From: Bacteroidia bacterium | GTDB lineage: Bacteria; Bacteroidota; Bacteroidia; J057 | Direction of reading: 5' to 3' | Length of the DNA stretch: 34,258 nt | Assembly (NCBI GenBank): GCA_030731845.1 | Contig: JANQTF010000332.1 | Coordinates: 1 to 34,258, forward strand | Shown here: in pieces, positions 16,721-23,745 of the stretch | Position numbering within the stretch: the first letter of the stretch is position 1 | How the letters are laid out: each line of letters opens with the position of its first letter | Notes under the pieces: generated by a model | What the model saw: only the letters and a program-made list of their open reading frames with translations | What the model was told of the DNA's origin: nothing | Database searches by the model: none | Position numbers and translations under genes: made by a program

Positions 16721-16756
16721 AGGAGGAATCATTCCGAATTTTTTGGAATGACTCCT
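16721..16756. terminator. Possible bidirectional terminator hairpin
   Basis: AGGAG (16721-16725) and TCATTCC (16729-16735) pair with GGAATGA (16745-16751) and CTCCT (16752-16756), leaving a 3-base bulge. The loop is T-rich, but T tracts after the stem are weak on both strands. It lies between two convergent genes. Confidence 0.5.
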
Positions 16757-16804
16757 CTTTGGCTTATTTCGCTATCTGATTATGATTAACAGGTCCAAGC
16801 AGCA

Positions 16805-18070
16805 CTAGGCGGGAAGAACCTCTCCCGATACTTCTCCAAAACCGATTCTTACGCCATCTTTTACACAAGAAGCGCGCATGATGACCCGATCATGATCCTG
16901 AATAAATTTGCGCTCAGTGCCGTCAGGCATCTTCACGGGATTGGCTCCCCGCCAGGTAATTTCGAGCATGGATCCAAAACTACCCTTTTCCGGACCAGAA
17001 ATAGTTCCTGAAGCCATCAAGTCGCCCACAGCAACATTGCAACCGTTTACGGTGTGGTGAGCAAGTTGCTGGGCCATGTTCCAATAGAGGTGCTTGTGGT
17101 TGCTCCGACATACCACCATGCCCTGACCAGATGGCGGCACAATCTTCACTTCCAGCTCGATATCATAATTTCGGGCTCCTTCAAATTGGAGGTAAGGCAA
17201 CACGGGGGGATTTTGCACGGGGCCTTGCACACGAAATGGCTTGAGGGCATCCATCGTTACTACCCAGGGAGACATGGAGGATCCAAAATTTTTCCCCAGA
17301 AATGGCCCTAGAGGCACATATTCCCAGGCTTGAATGTCGCGGGCGCTCCAATCATTGAAAATCACCATGCCAAAGGTGTGGTCATCTGCTTCAGCTACAC
17401 TCACCTGCTGCCCCATTCGTGTGCTTTTGCCCACGATGAAGGCCATTTCGAGCTCAAAATCGAGCAGATTGCTGGGTCCAAACACGACCTCGCCCTCAGG
17501 CGTTGATTTTTGACCATGTGGCCGTCGGATAGGCGTTCCCGACACCACGATAGAGGAAGCACGGCCATGATAGCCTACTGGCAAATGTTTCCAGTTGGGC
17601 ATCAGCGCGTTCTCTTTGCCGCGAAACATGGTTCCTACATTGGTCGCATGCTCCTCGCTAGAGTAAAAATCTGTGTAGTCTCGCACATACACAGGCAGTA
17701 GCATCTGCAATTCGTTGAGCGGGATGAGCACCTTCTGCCGGGCAGAATGATCACCCTTGAGACTCTGCATAGTATCAATGCGGAGAATGTCGGAAAGTCG
17801 ATTTCGCACAGCCCTCCAGGTTCCTTTCCCTTGCTCGATGAACCAGTTGAGATTATCCTGCGCAAACACCCCCCAAGGCAGGTCTATGCCTTCGAAGTAG
17901 CCCATGCCCATGAGTTTGTGGAGATTAATTCCAAACTGCCCAATGGCGCTATAAGCCGCCACCTCGTCATGATGGCGGGCTATGCCAAAAGGCAGATTTT
18001 GAATGGGGAAATCGCCGGTTGGTTCGGTATGAATCCAGCTACGCAAGGAAGGATGGTTGGAAGAAAGCAT
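16805..18070 (-). CDS. fah: Fumarylacetoacetase
   Basis: This enzyme hydrolyses 4-fumarylacetoacetate to fumarate and acetoacetate, the last step of tyrosine/homogentisate breakdown; it is cytosolic. The 421-residue length matches FAH, including the N-terminal SH3-like domain (FGIARHHDEVAAYSAIG, then GINLHKLM). The catalytic domain shows DYTDFYSSEEHATNVGTMFR with metal ligand Asp134 and catalytic His141, then HLPVGYHGRASS, the ligands Glu206 and Glu208 in DFELEMAF, and Asp240 in FNDWSARDIQ. The C-terminal part GDLMASGTISGPEKGSFGSM is also typical. No homogentisate dioxygenase or other tyrosine gene is in the window. It is divergent from the carboxylesterase gene across 127 bases. Confidence 0.96.
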   Translation of the reverse strand: MLSSNHPSLRSWIHTEPTGDFPIQNLPFGIARHHDEVAAYSAIGQFGINLHKLMGMGYFEGIDLPWGVFAQDNLNWFIEQGKGTWRAVRNRLSDILRIDTMQSLKGDHSARQKVLIPLNELQMLLPVYVRDYTDFYSSEEHATNVGTMFRGKENALMPNWKHLPVGYHGRASSIVVSGTPIRRPHGQKSTPEGEVVFGPSNLLDFELEMAFIVGKSTRMGQQVSVAEADDHTFGMVIFNDWSARDIQAWEYVPLGPFLGKNFGSSMSPWVVTMDALKPFRVQGPVQNPPVLPYLQFEGARNYDIELEVKIVPPSGQGMVVCRSNHKHLYWNMAQQLAHHTVNGCNVAVGDLMASGTISGPEKGSFGSMLEITWRGANPVKMPDGTERKFIQDHDRVIMRASCVKDGVRIGFGEVSGEVLPA

Positions 18071-18197
18071 GAGGGCAGTTTGAGGAAATCAGCCAGCAAG
18101 ATAGTGAATTGATTGGACTGGAAAGCAGCGGCAGTTGCACAAGTTGTCTTTCTGCGAAATCTGACGTATCATAGAGACGGATTTTCTTTCCAACAAA

Positions 18198-19754
18198 ATG
18201 AATATCAGATCTATTGCTCCGATTTGCTGTCTTTTTTTTCTGCTGATTTCTTGCGAAGAGAAAGTAGAAACCCTCGATATCATCCGGCTAGAAGCTGGTA
18301 GTGTTTCTGGAACCAGATCTACCGATGGCCAGGTGCTGGCATTTCAGGGAATCCCTTATGCTAAGCCTCCGGTTGGCGAGTTGAGGTGGCGACCTCCACA
18401 GGCAGTAGAAGCCTGGACGGGGATTAAGGCTTGCACAAGCTTTGGGCCCAGCCCGATGCAGCAGGCTCCTACGCCCTTTATGATGTACACCGCCGACTAC
18501 CTCATTCCCGCATCTCCTATCTCCGAAGATTGTCTCACCCTCAATGTCTGGACACCAGCGACTACGGCCACAGAAAAGCTTCCAGTGTTTGTGTGGATCT
18601 ATGGGGGAGGATTTGTGTCAGGCGGGAGCGCCGTGCCTATTTATGATGGAGAGGAATTCGCGAAAAAAGGAGTCGTATTCGTCTCGGTCAATTATCGGGT
18701 AGGAATCTTTGGGTTTTTCTCTCACCCTGATCTCACGGCAGAGTCGCCATTTCACGCATCTGGCAACTATGGCCTCATGGATCAGCTCGCAGCCCTGAGG
18801 TGGATACAAAAAAACATTGCTGCATTTGGTGGCAACCCAGATCAGGTTATCATCGCAGGCCAATCGGCTGGGTCGATGAGCGTAAACGCCCTGGTGGCGT
18901 CTCCCCTGGCTACCAGCCTGTTTCACGGTGCCATTGGCGAAAGTGGGGCAAGTGGCACCCGCCCCATGCTCTCTCGCACTGAGGCCGAGTCCAGAGGCCT
19001 CGCGGTGGACTCCCTGCTTGGCAATATAGGGCTGAAAGGGTTGCGGGCACTTTCCGCAGATACGCTCCTTGCCAAAGCTGGCACGGGCAATGGCGTAGTG
19101 ATTGATGGCTATGTGCTTCCTAAGCCAGTACGGGAGTTGATGACAGAAGGCAACTACAATGATGTGCCCCTCATCACCGGCTGGAATGCCAATGAAGGCT
19201 TTTTGCCTAACCCCAAGAATAGCCAGGATTTTATTCAGTCACTCAAAGAGGAATACGGCCCCGAAGCAGCTGAGATTTTGTTGCGCCATTATCCCGCCTA
19301 TACCGATGCACAGGCGCTGGAGTCCCAATCTCGCCTCAGCACCCATCTCATGTTTGGGTTACCAGATCTGGACTGGGCAGAAGTACAGTCAGGATCCGGG
19401 AAATCGTCCGTTTTCCTATATTATTTTGACCACACGCCGCCCGGCGAATTCACCCAATACAAAGCGCATCACACAGCCGAAGTCCCCTACGCCCTCAGCA
19501 CCCTCGATCAGCTCGATCGGCCATGGGAACCGGTGGACCTCAAGCTCGAAGATATCTTGTCTGATTATTGGGTGAATTTTGCCAAAACCGGCAATCCCAA
19601 TGGACCCGGCTTGCCAGTGTGGGTGGAATACGAATCCGCTGACCCGACCCTCATGCAGCTCAGCAGCACCAAAACAGATGTCATGACTGGCATGGTCCCG
19701 GTACCACATCTGTCTGGTCTGAAAGCCCTGCGGACAATTTTGACAGAGGAGTAG
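18198..19754 (+). CDS. Type B carboxylesterase lipoprotein
   Basis: A 518-residue alpha/beta hydrolase of the cholinesterase/carboxylesterase type B family, which cleaves carboxylic esters of unknown origin. Seen in order: QGIPYAKPPVGELRWRPPQ, SEDCLTLNVWTP, the oxyanion loop WIYGGGFVSGGS, the nucleophile elbow GQSAGSMS (Ser223), the likely acid Glu333 in NANEGFL, and His425 in HHTAEVPYAL. The N-terminus ends in a lipobox, LLISC with Cys19, followed directly by EEKVE. Acidic residues right after the lipidated cysteine resemble the surface-export signal of Bacteroidota lipoproteins, so it may face outward. The gene is alone on its strand; a 167-base gap separates it from the next small gene. 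Confidence 0.93.
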   Translation: MNIRSIAPICCLFFLLISCEEKVETLDIIRLEAGSVSGTRSTDGQVLAFQGIPYAKPPVGELRWRPPQAVEAWTGIKACTSFGPSPMQQAPTPFMMYTADYLIPASPISEDCLTLNVWTPATTATEKLPVFVWIYGGGFVSGGSAVPIYDGEEFAKKGVVFVSVNYRVGIFGFFSHPDLTAESPFHASGNYGLMDQLAALRWIQKNIAAFGGNPDQVIIAGQSAGSMSVNALVASPLATSLFHGAIGESGASGTRPMLSRTEAESRGLAVDSLLGNIGLKGLRALSADTLLAKAGTGNGVVIDGYVLPKPVRELMTEGNYNDVPLITGWNANEGFLPNPKNSQDFIQSLKEEYGPEAAEILLRHYPAYTDAQALESQSRLSTHLMFGLPDLDWAEVQSGSGKSSVFLYYFDHTPPGEFTQYKAHHTAEVPYALSTLDQLDRPWEPVDLKLEDILSDYWVNFAKTGNPNGPGLPVWVEYESADPTLMQLSSTKTDVMTGMVPVPHLSGLKALRTILTEE

Positions 19755-19921
19755 GAATCTCGAGAGAAGGTGGTCGGCTCAATTTCATTTTTTCAGGAAT
19801 TGTCTTACTTTGTGAGGAGGCCTTACAGCAGGCGAATTTCCGTCATTGTGGACCCTTTGTCCTGTATTTGGCCTTTCATTGCTGCTCCATTCCATCATTC
19901 CCATTCTTTCTCTCTTCGCTC

Positions 19922-20113
19922 ATGATTTTTCGAATACTGGTATTGGCTACCTTATTCACCGTGGTGTATTACGGGATCAACCAGGTCAAGGCGATTTTTC
20001 CGCTTAATCGATGCAAAAAGTGCGATGGAATGGGCTTTTGGCGTGGCACGAGAGGGGAGCGAAACCCATGTGACCAATGCCATGGATCAGGGAGAATTTC
20101 CCCTAAACAATGA
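19922..20113 (+). CDS. Small membrane protein with DnaJ-type CxxCxGxG zinc motif
   Basis: A 63-residue protein. An N-terminal hydrophobic helix (MIFRILVLATLFTVVYYG) leads to a short linker and two CxxCxG repeats: CKKCDGMGF and CDQCHGSGR. These are the halves of one DnaJ-like zinc-binding unit, here without J-domain or substrate domains. The zinc knuckle probably lies on the cytoplasmic or periplasmic face of a membrane. I chose the ATG at 19922; an earlier in-frame ATG at 19868 adds an unlikely cysteine- and phenylalanine-rich stretch. A -7-like TTACTTTG lies at 19805-19812. The deformylase gene begins 25 bases downstream, so the two are probably cotranscribed. Confidence 0.72.
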   Translation: MIFRILVLATLFTVVYYGINQVKAIFPLNRCKKCDGMGFWRGTRGERNPCDQCHGSGRISPKQ

Positions 20114-20138
20114 GGTTGCCTTGTCTGTTTACACGCGT

Positions 20139-20783
20139 ATGACAACAAGTATTCCCATGCGTGTTCCTTTCGTTTTGATCATCCTGATTGGTGTAACGAG
20201 TTGCACGGGCCTGTTGCCTGGCAAGAAGGCAGACACTTTTTCTCCTTCTCAGTCGTCTATGATCATGGCCGCGGCAGCCGATGTGCCGATGAGGATTTTT
20301 GTCATCACTAATTACGAAGATTCATTGCTGCTGCGCAGCAAAAGCGAAGACATTATCCCCAATCCCAAAGATAAAGAGTTGCAGCATTTCCTGCTGCGCC
20401 TACAGCGCACTGTGACCGACAGCATGGCTATGGGCGTGGGGATTGCGGCTCCCCAGGTTGGGATTCTCAAAAACATCGTGCTTGTGCAGCGATTCGATAA
20501 AGAGGGGTTTCCTTTTGAAGCCTATCTCAATCCTGTGATCCGACAATACAGCGAGAAGAAACGGCCTTGCAGAGAGGGATGCTTATCTATTCCGGGCCGG
20601 GTGGACACGACCCAAGATCGTTCATACGCAATCCTGATCGAATACGATCGGCCCGACGGCAGCCACAACATCGAAATGGTGGAGGATTTCACTGCCGTTA
20701 TTTTCCAGCACGAGATCGATCATCTTCATGGGATTATCTACCTCGATCACCTTGCCAAGGAAATAAAAGATTCCAGGCATTGA
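20139..20783 (+). CDS. def: Peptide deformylase with a lipoprotein signal
   Basis: Peptide deformylase removes the formyl group from N-terminal formyl-methionine with a bound metal ion. All three family motifs are intact: GVGIAAPQVG (motif 1), EGCLSIPG (motif 2, metal-binding Cys) and QHEIDHLHG (motif 3, HExxH). The odd part is the N-terminus. From the ATG at 20139 the protein (214 residues) begins with a basic/hydrophobic segment ending in the lipobox GVTSC, Cys22, then a linker of about 40 residues before the catalytic domain. A start at 20157 (MRVPFVLIILIG) keeps the lipobox. Housekeeping deformylases are about 150-190 residues, cytosolic and lack this. It is therefore probably an exported second copy. 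It follows the small zinc-motif gene by 25 bases. Confidence 0.87.
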   Translation: MTTSIPMRVPFVLIILIGVTSCTGLLPGKKADTFSPSQSSMIMAAAADVPMRIFVITNYEDSLLLRSKSEDIIPNPKDKELQHFLLRLQRTVTDSMAMGVGIAAPQVGILKNIVLVQRFDKEGFPFEAYLNPVIRQYSEKKRPCREGCLSIPGRVDTTQDRSYAILIEYDRPDGSHNIEMVEDFTAVIFQHEIDHLHGIIYLDHLAKEIKDSRH

Positions 20784-20798
20784 GCAGGAGGAAGCTAC

Positions 20799-21386
20799 TC
20801 AGCCATGAATCGTCTCCGATTTTCCGTATCGCGAGATCACCTCTCCTTCAAATTCGAGAAACTCGGCCCAGCGAGCATCTACATCAAAATTGGGACACAG
20901 ATTGTGGGCCAGCCTGATGAACATGGTGTAGTGCCTTGCCTCAGAGATCATAAGCTTGTGGTAGAAGGTGGAGAGATCCTCGTCGGCAATATTTTCTGAG
21001 AGCACTTTGAACCGCTCACAACTCCGCGCCTCTACCATCGCAGCAAACAGCAACTTGTCGAGCAGCAGCTCTTCCCGCCCTTTGCCCTTGCCTTTGATGA
21101 ATTTCACCAATTCATTGACATAAGAATCTTTTCTCTCACGGCCCAGGGTGTAGCCTCGATCCATGATTTTCTTATGCACCATGCGAAAATGCCCCATCTC
21201 CTCCTGGGCGAGATCTGCCATTTGACTCACGAGGTCAGGATGCTCAGGAAATAAGATGATGAGAGATATGGCTGAGGAAGCCGCTTTTTGCTCGCAGTAG
21301 GCATGATCTATGAGAATCTCTTCTATGTTCTGCTCGGCGATATGCTTGACCCAAAGCGGGTCTGTTTTCATCTTTAGTTTCAGCAT
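20799..21386 (-). CDS. miaE: tRNA hydroxylase MiaE-like diiron protein
   Basis: MiaE hydroxylates the isopentenyl side chain of ms2i6A at tRNA position 37 using a non-haem diiron centre. This protein has 195 residues and a ferritin-like four-helix bundle with the expected ligands: Glu32 in DHAYCEQKAA, Glu63/His66 in EEMGHF, Glu119 in VEARSCERF and Glu149/His152 in SEARHYTMF. The start at 21386 (MLKLKMKTDPLWVKHIAEQN) matches the family N-terminus; an in-frame start 75 bases upstream adds an unlikely extension across the promoter. It converges with the deformylase gene with only 15 bases between stops. Other tRNA-37 genes are not in the window. Confidence 0.88.
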   Translation of the reverse strand: MLKLKMKTDPLWVKHIAEQNIEEILIDHAYCEQKAASSAISLIILFPEHPDLVSQMADLAQEEMGHFRMVHKKIMDRGYTLGRERKDSYVNELVKFIKGKGKGREELLLDKLLFAAMVEARSCERFKVLSENIADEDLSTFYHKLMISEARHYTMFIRLAHNLCPNFDVDARWAEFLEFEGEVISRYGKSETIHG

Positions 21387-21404
21387 GTTCGTAGCGTTGG
21401 GGTG

Positions 21405-21412
21405 CAAAGGTG
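21405..21412 (-). promoter_or_regulatory. -7-like promoter element for the miaE-like gene
   Basis: CACCTTTG on the minus strand (21412 to 21405) matches TAnnTTTG at seven of eight positions and lies 18 bases before the ATG at 21386. The upstream DNA is strongly A/T-rich. No clear -33 element is seen. Confidence 0.35.
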
Positions 21413-21670
21413 CAGATAAAATAAAAAAATACATATCGCGCAATAGGTATTCCCTAACCATTTCCGCAGCGAAATGAAGACTTGATCAGGCATTTTGGGC
21501 CTTTCGGGTAAGCCCTCTCTCACTCATAGAATCTTTCGCGTACATTTCATACATCAAATCATTCCTCACCTGATTGCCAGCTCCCCCCCCAAGGCTGATA
21601 GAATGATCCCATTCAGAAAGTGATTTGATCGTGTCTCCATTTTATCAGTTTCACCTTGACCCTTTTCATC

Positions 21671-22801
21671 ATGAAGAATGTAAACCCTACGCTTACCCTG
21701 GCCATCATCCTCTTTAGTTTCACGCAGTCGTTTGCCCAGCTGCCATTTGCCAGAAACTTTGGTCCTACGATTGGATGCGAAGCAGGTAGCAACGGCTACT
21801 TCTATGCTGGAGAAGTAACCAGTACTACCTACGATGCGATCTACACCGAGGAGTGCTACTACCAAAACACGAAAACGATCAGACTCAGTCCCCCGCTGAC
21901 CACTGGCGTTACCTATACCATGTTTTTGCACTTCACCGAAATCTATTTTGGAAAAGGAAACCCCGTGCACACCCTCGGCGACGGAGCCCGGATTTTCCAT
22001 ATAGATGTAGATGGTGTTCGGGTGCTCACCAATTTTGATATTCATGCTAATGTAGGTCCACGCGCAGCGATGGTATTCCAGTATGATTTCGTGGCTGATG
22101 CAGATGGCTTTGCAGACATTACCCTCACACCCGTTGTCAACAATGCCAAGATTTCAGCTGTCGAGATTGTGGCACAGGGAAGCACCTCTGCATTTCCTCC
22201 TACTTCGACCATCATCGATCTGAACAATACTACTTTTCCTGTAGAATGGTTTGAGATCAATGCTGAAAGTCGTGGCAACAACGCCCAGATCACATGGACC
22301 ACTGCATGGGAATCCAATAATGCTGGGTTTGAAGTACAAATGGGCAACGTTGGCGGTTCTTTTGAGACAGTCTCTTTCGTAGAAGGTGCAGGAACAACTA
22401 CCGAACCAACTTCTTATCAGTTCACAACTGAAGCACTTTCCCCTGGATCCTATGTGTTCCGTCTCAAGCAGCGCGACTTCGACGGACAAATTTCTCTCAG
22501 CCCGATGGTGGAGGTTACAATCGGCGAAATGGCAGGAATCAGTATGCAGCCCCTGATGCCCAACCCGGCCATAGATTATACCCTCATCAGATTTTTTGGC
22601 CATGAAGGAGACGATGTGAGACTGACCATCCACACCCTCTATGGACAGCAGGTAGCAGAAGTGTTCAAAGGCAAACTCGACAAAGACGGTCAGCACAGCT
22701 TCCCCGTTTCTACCGAAACCATGGCCGCAGGATACTACTTTGTTCAGTTGGTACAAGGAAGAAATATCACGACTCAGCGCCTGCTGATTTCTCCTAAATA
22801 A
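21671..22801 (+). CDS. Secreted malectin-domain protein with T9SS sorting domain
   Basis: A 376-residue protein. A signal peptide (MKNVNPTLTLAIILFSF, cleavage near SFAQ) precedes a malectin-like carbohydrate-binding domain (about 25-170). Its marks are FARNFGPTIGCEAGSNGYFYA, split around the invariant glycines, then YTMFLHFTEIYFGKGN, GARIFHIDVDGVRVLTNFDI and the closing strand ISAVEIVAQ. A fibronectin-like linker domain follows (ITWTTAWESNNAGFEVQ to YVFRLKQRDFDG). The end is a T9SS type A sorting domain with LMPNPAIDYTLI and MAAGYYFVQLVQG. It would bind a sugar at the cell surface or outside; the ligand is unknown. The ATG at 21671 is preferred over an in-frame TTG at 21656. A strong terminator follows the gene. 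Confidence 0.88.
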   Translation: MKNVNPTLTLAIILFSFTQSFAQLPFARNFGPTIGCEAGSNGYFYAGEVTSTTYDAIYTEECYYQNTKTIRLSPPLTTGVTYTMFLHFTEIYFGKGNPVHTLGDGARIFHIDVDGVRVLTNFDIHANVGPRAAMVFQYDFVADADGFADITLTPVVNNAKISAVEIVAQGSTSAFPPTSTIIDLNNTTFPVEWFEINAESRGNNAQITWTTAWESNNAGFEVQMGNVGGSFETVSFVEGAGTTTEPTSYQFTTEALSPGSYVFRLKQRDFDGQISLSPMVEVTIGEMAGISMQPLMPNPAIDYTLIRFFGHEGDDVRLTIHTLYGQQVAEVFKGKLDKDGQHSFPVSTETMAAGYYFVQLVQGRNITTQRLLISPK

Positions 22802-22835
22802 TCTTTAATTAAGCATACCAGATCACACATACTTT

Positions 22836-22867
22836 ATGGCTTCCCAATTTTGGGAAGCCATTTTTTT
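22836..22867 (+). terminator. Rho-independent terminator of the malectin gene
   Basis: ATGGCTTCCCA (22836-22846) pairs perfectly with TGGGAAGCCAT (22851-22861) across a 4-base loop, followed by seven T (22861-22867). The ATG in the left arm opens a frame into tetR but belongs to the terminator. Confidence 0.93.
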
Positions 22868-22969
22868 GTGGCAGTTCCAGGCCTTGATCGCTGGGCGAAA
22901 AGGAGCTGGTTTACTTCAAAAACAGTCAGGCTTCCAAAACTTCGAGAAAAATTTTTCGACTGAGAGCCA

Positions 22970-22977
22970 AATCTTTG
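22970..22977 (+). promoter_or_regulatory. -7-like promoter element for the TetR gene
   Basis: AATCTTTG matches TAnnTTTG at seven of eight positions and lies 38 bases before the ATG at 23016. No good -33 TTG is at the usual distance. Confidence 0.4.
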
Positions 22978-23015
22978 TACCTTCCCGACACCTAGCAATT
23001 GACCAATTACCGTCC

Positions 23016-23666
23016 ATGGTTCCGGATACAAAGACCCGAATCCTTCAAACAGCTCTGAGTCAGTATAACGAAAACGGGGTGTATAACCCCCACGGAGAAC
23101 AAGTGACCGCGCGCAGCATTGCCGCAGCGCTAAAAATGAGTGACGGGAACCTTCGCTATCACTTTCCAACCCGGGAAGACATCCTCAGAGGTCTCTACGA
23201 TCAGTTTTCCGATCGGCTCAACCTCATTACCAACGACATTCCTCTCGGCAAAGCAGATTGGAAAGCCTGGCTCCAGGGTTTTGGGCAAGTCTATGAGCTG
23301 ATGTATGCTTACCGCTTCCTGTTTCGTGATGTGGTGGGGATCATGCAGCATCAGCCTGAGCTCAATGTCCATTTCACATTCCTGAAAAAGGAACGTAGAA
23401 AGATGTTTGGGCAAATGCTCCAGACCCTGCAATACCAAGGGTACCTGAGGCCTGAGCCGGGCAAGGGCCAATTTGAGCGGCTCTATGAGCAGCTTCAGCT
23501 CCATGCTGATTTCTGGGTTGCCAATGCCGCACTGTCTTCGGAAGAACATTCCAATGACCGATGCCTTCACGCTACTGTCCAAACTTTCAGTTTATTTGCC
23601 CCATACTTGTCTGTTATTGGTCTGGACAAATGGCAGCAGGCTTTGGACGAGGTATTGCCTGTCTGA
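23016..23666 (+). CDS. TetR-family transcriptional regulator
   Basis: A 216-residue cytosolic repressor-type protein. The N-terminal helix-turn-helix is clear: TKTRILQTALSQYNENG, then VTARSIAAALKMSDGNLRYH and FPTREDILRGLYDQF, the usual YHF and turn positions. The rest is an all-helical ligand/dimer domain with no family-specific marks, ending in VIGLDKWQQALDEVL. The start at 23016 is firm because the upstream frame runs through a terminator hairpin and a promoter element. The dikinase gene begins 79 bases downstream on the same strand with its own -7 element, and it is the most likely target, together with tetR itself. No ligand can be inferred. Confidence 0.92.
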   Translation: MVPDTKTRILQTALSQYNENGVYNPHGEQVTARSIAAALKMSDGNLRYHFPTREDILRGLYDQFSDRLNLITNDIPLGKADWKAWLQGFGQVYELMYAYRFLFRDVVGIMQHQPELNVHFTFLKKERRKMFGQMLQTLQYQGYLRPEPGKGQFERLYEQLQLHADFWVANAALSSEEHSNDRCLHATVQTFSLFAPYLSVIGLDKWQQALDEVLPV

Positions 23667-23726
23667 GTCTCTCCCTTATAATTCCAACGAAAGTGGTCAA
23701 ACTCAATGAGTTTATCCGAAATTCCG

Positions 23727-23734
23727 TAGTTTTG
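23727..23734 (+). promoter_or_regulatory. -7 promoter element for the dikinase gene
   Basis: TAGTTTTG matches TAnnTTTG exactly. It ends 11 bases before the ATG at 23746, so the leader would be only a few bases. No good -33 is seen, as expected if a regulator is involved or if the match is chance. Confidence 0.4.
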
Positions 23735-23745
23735 CCCATAGCCCT

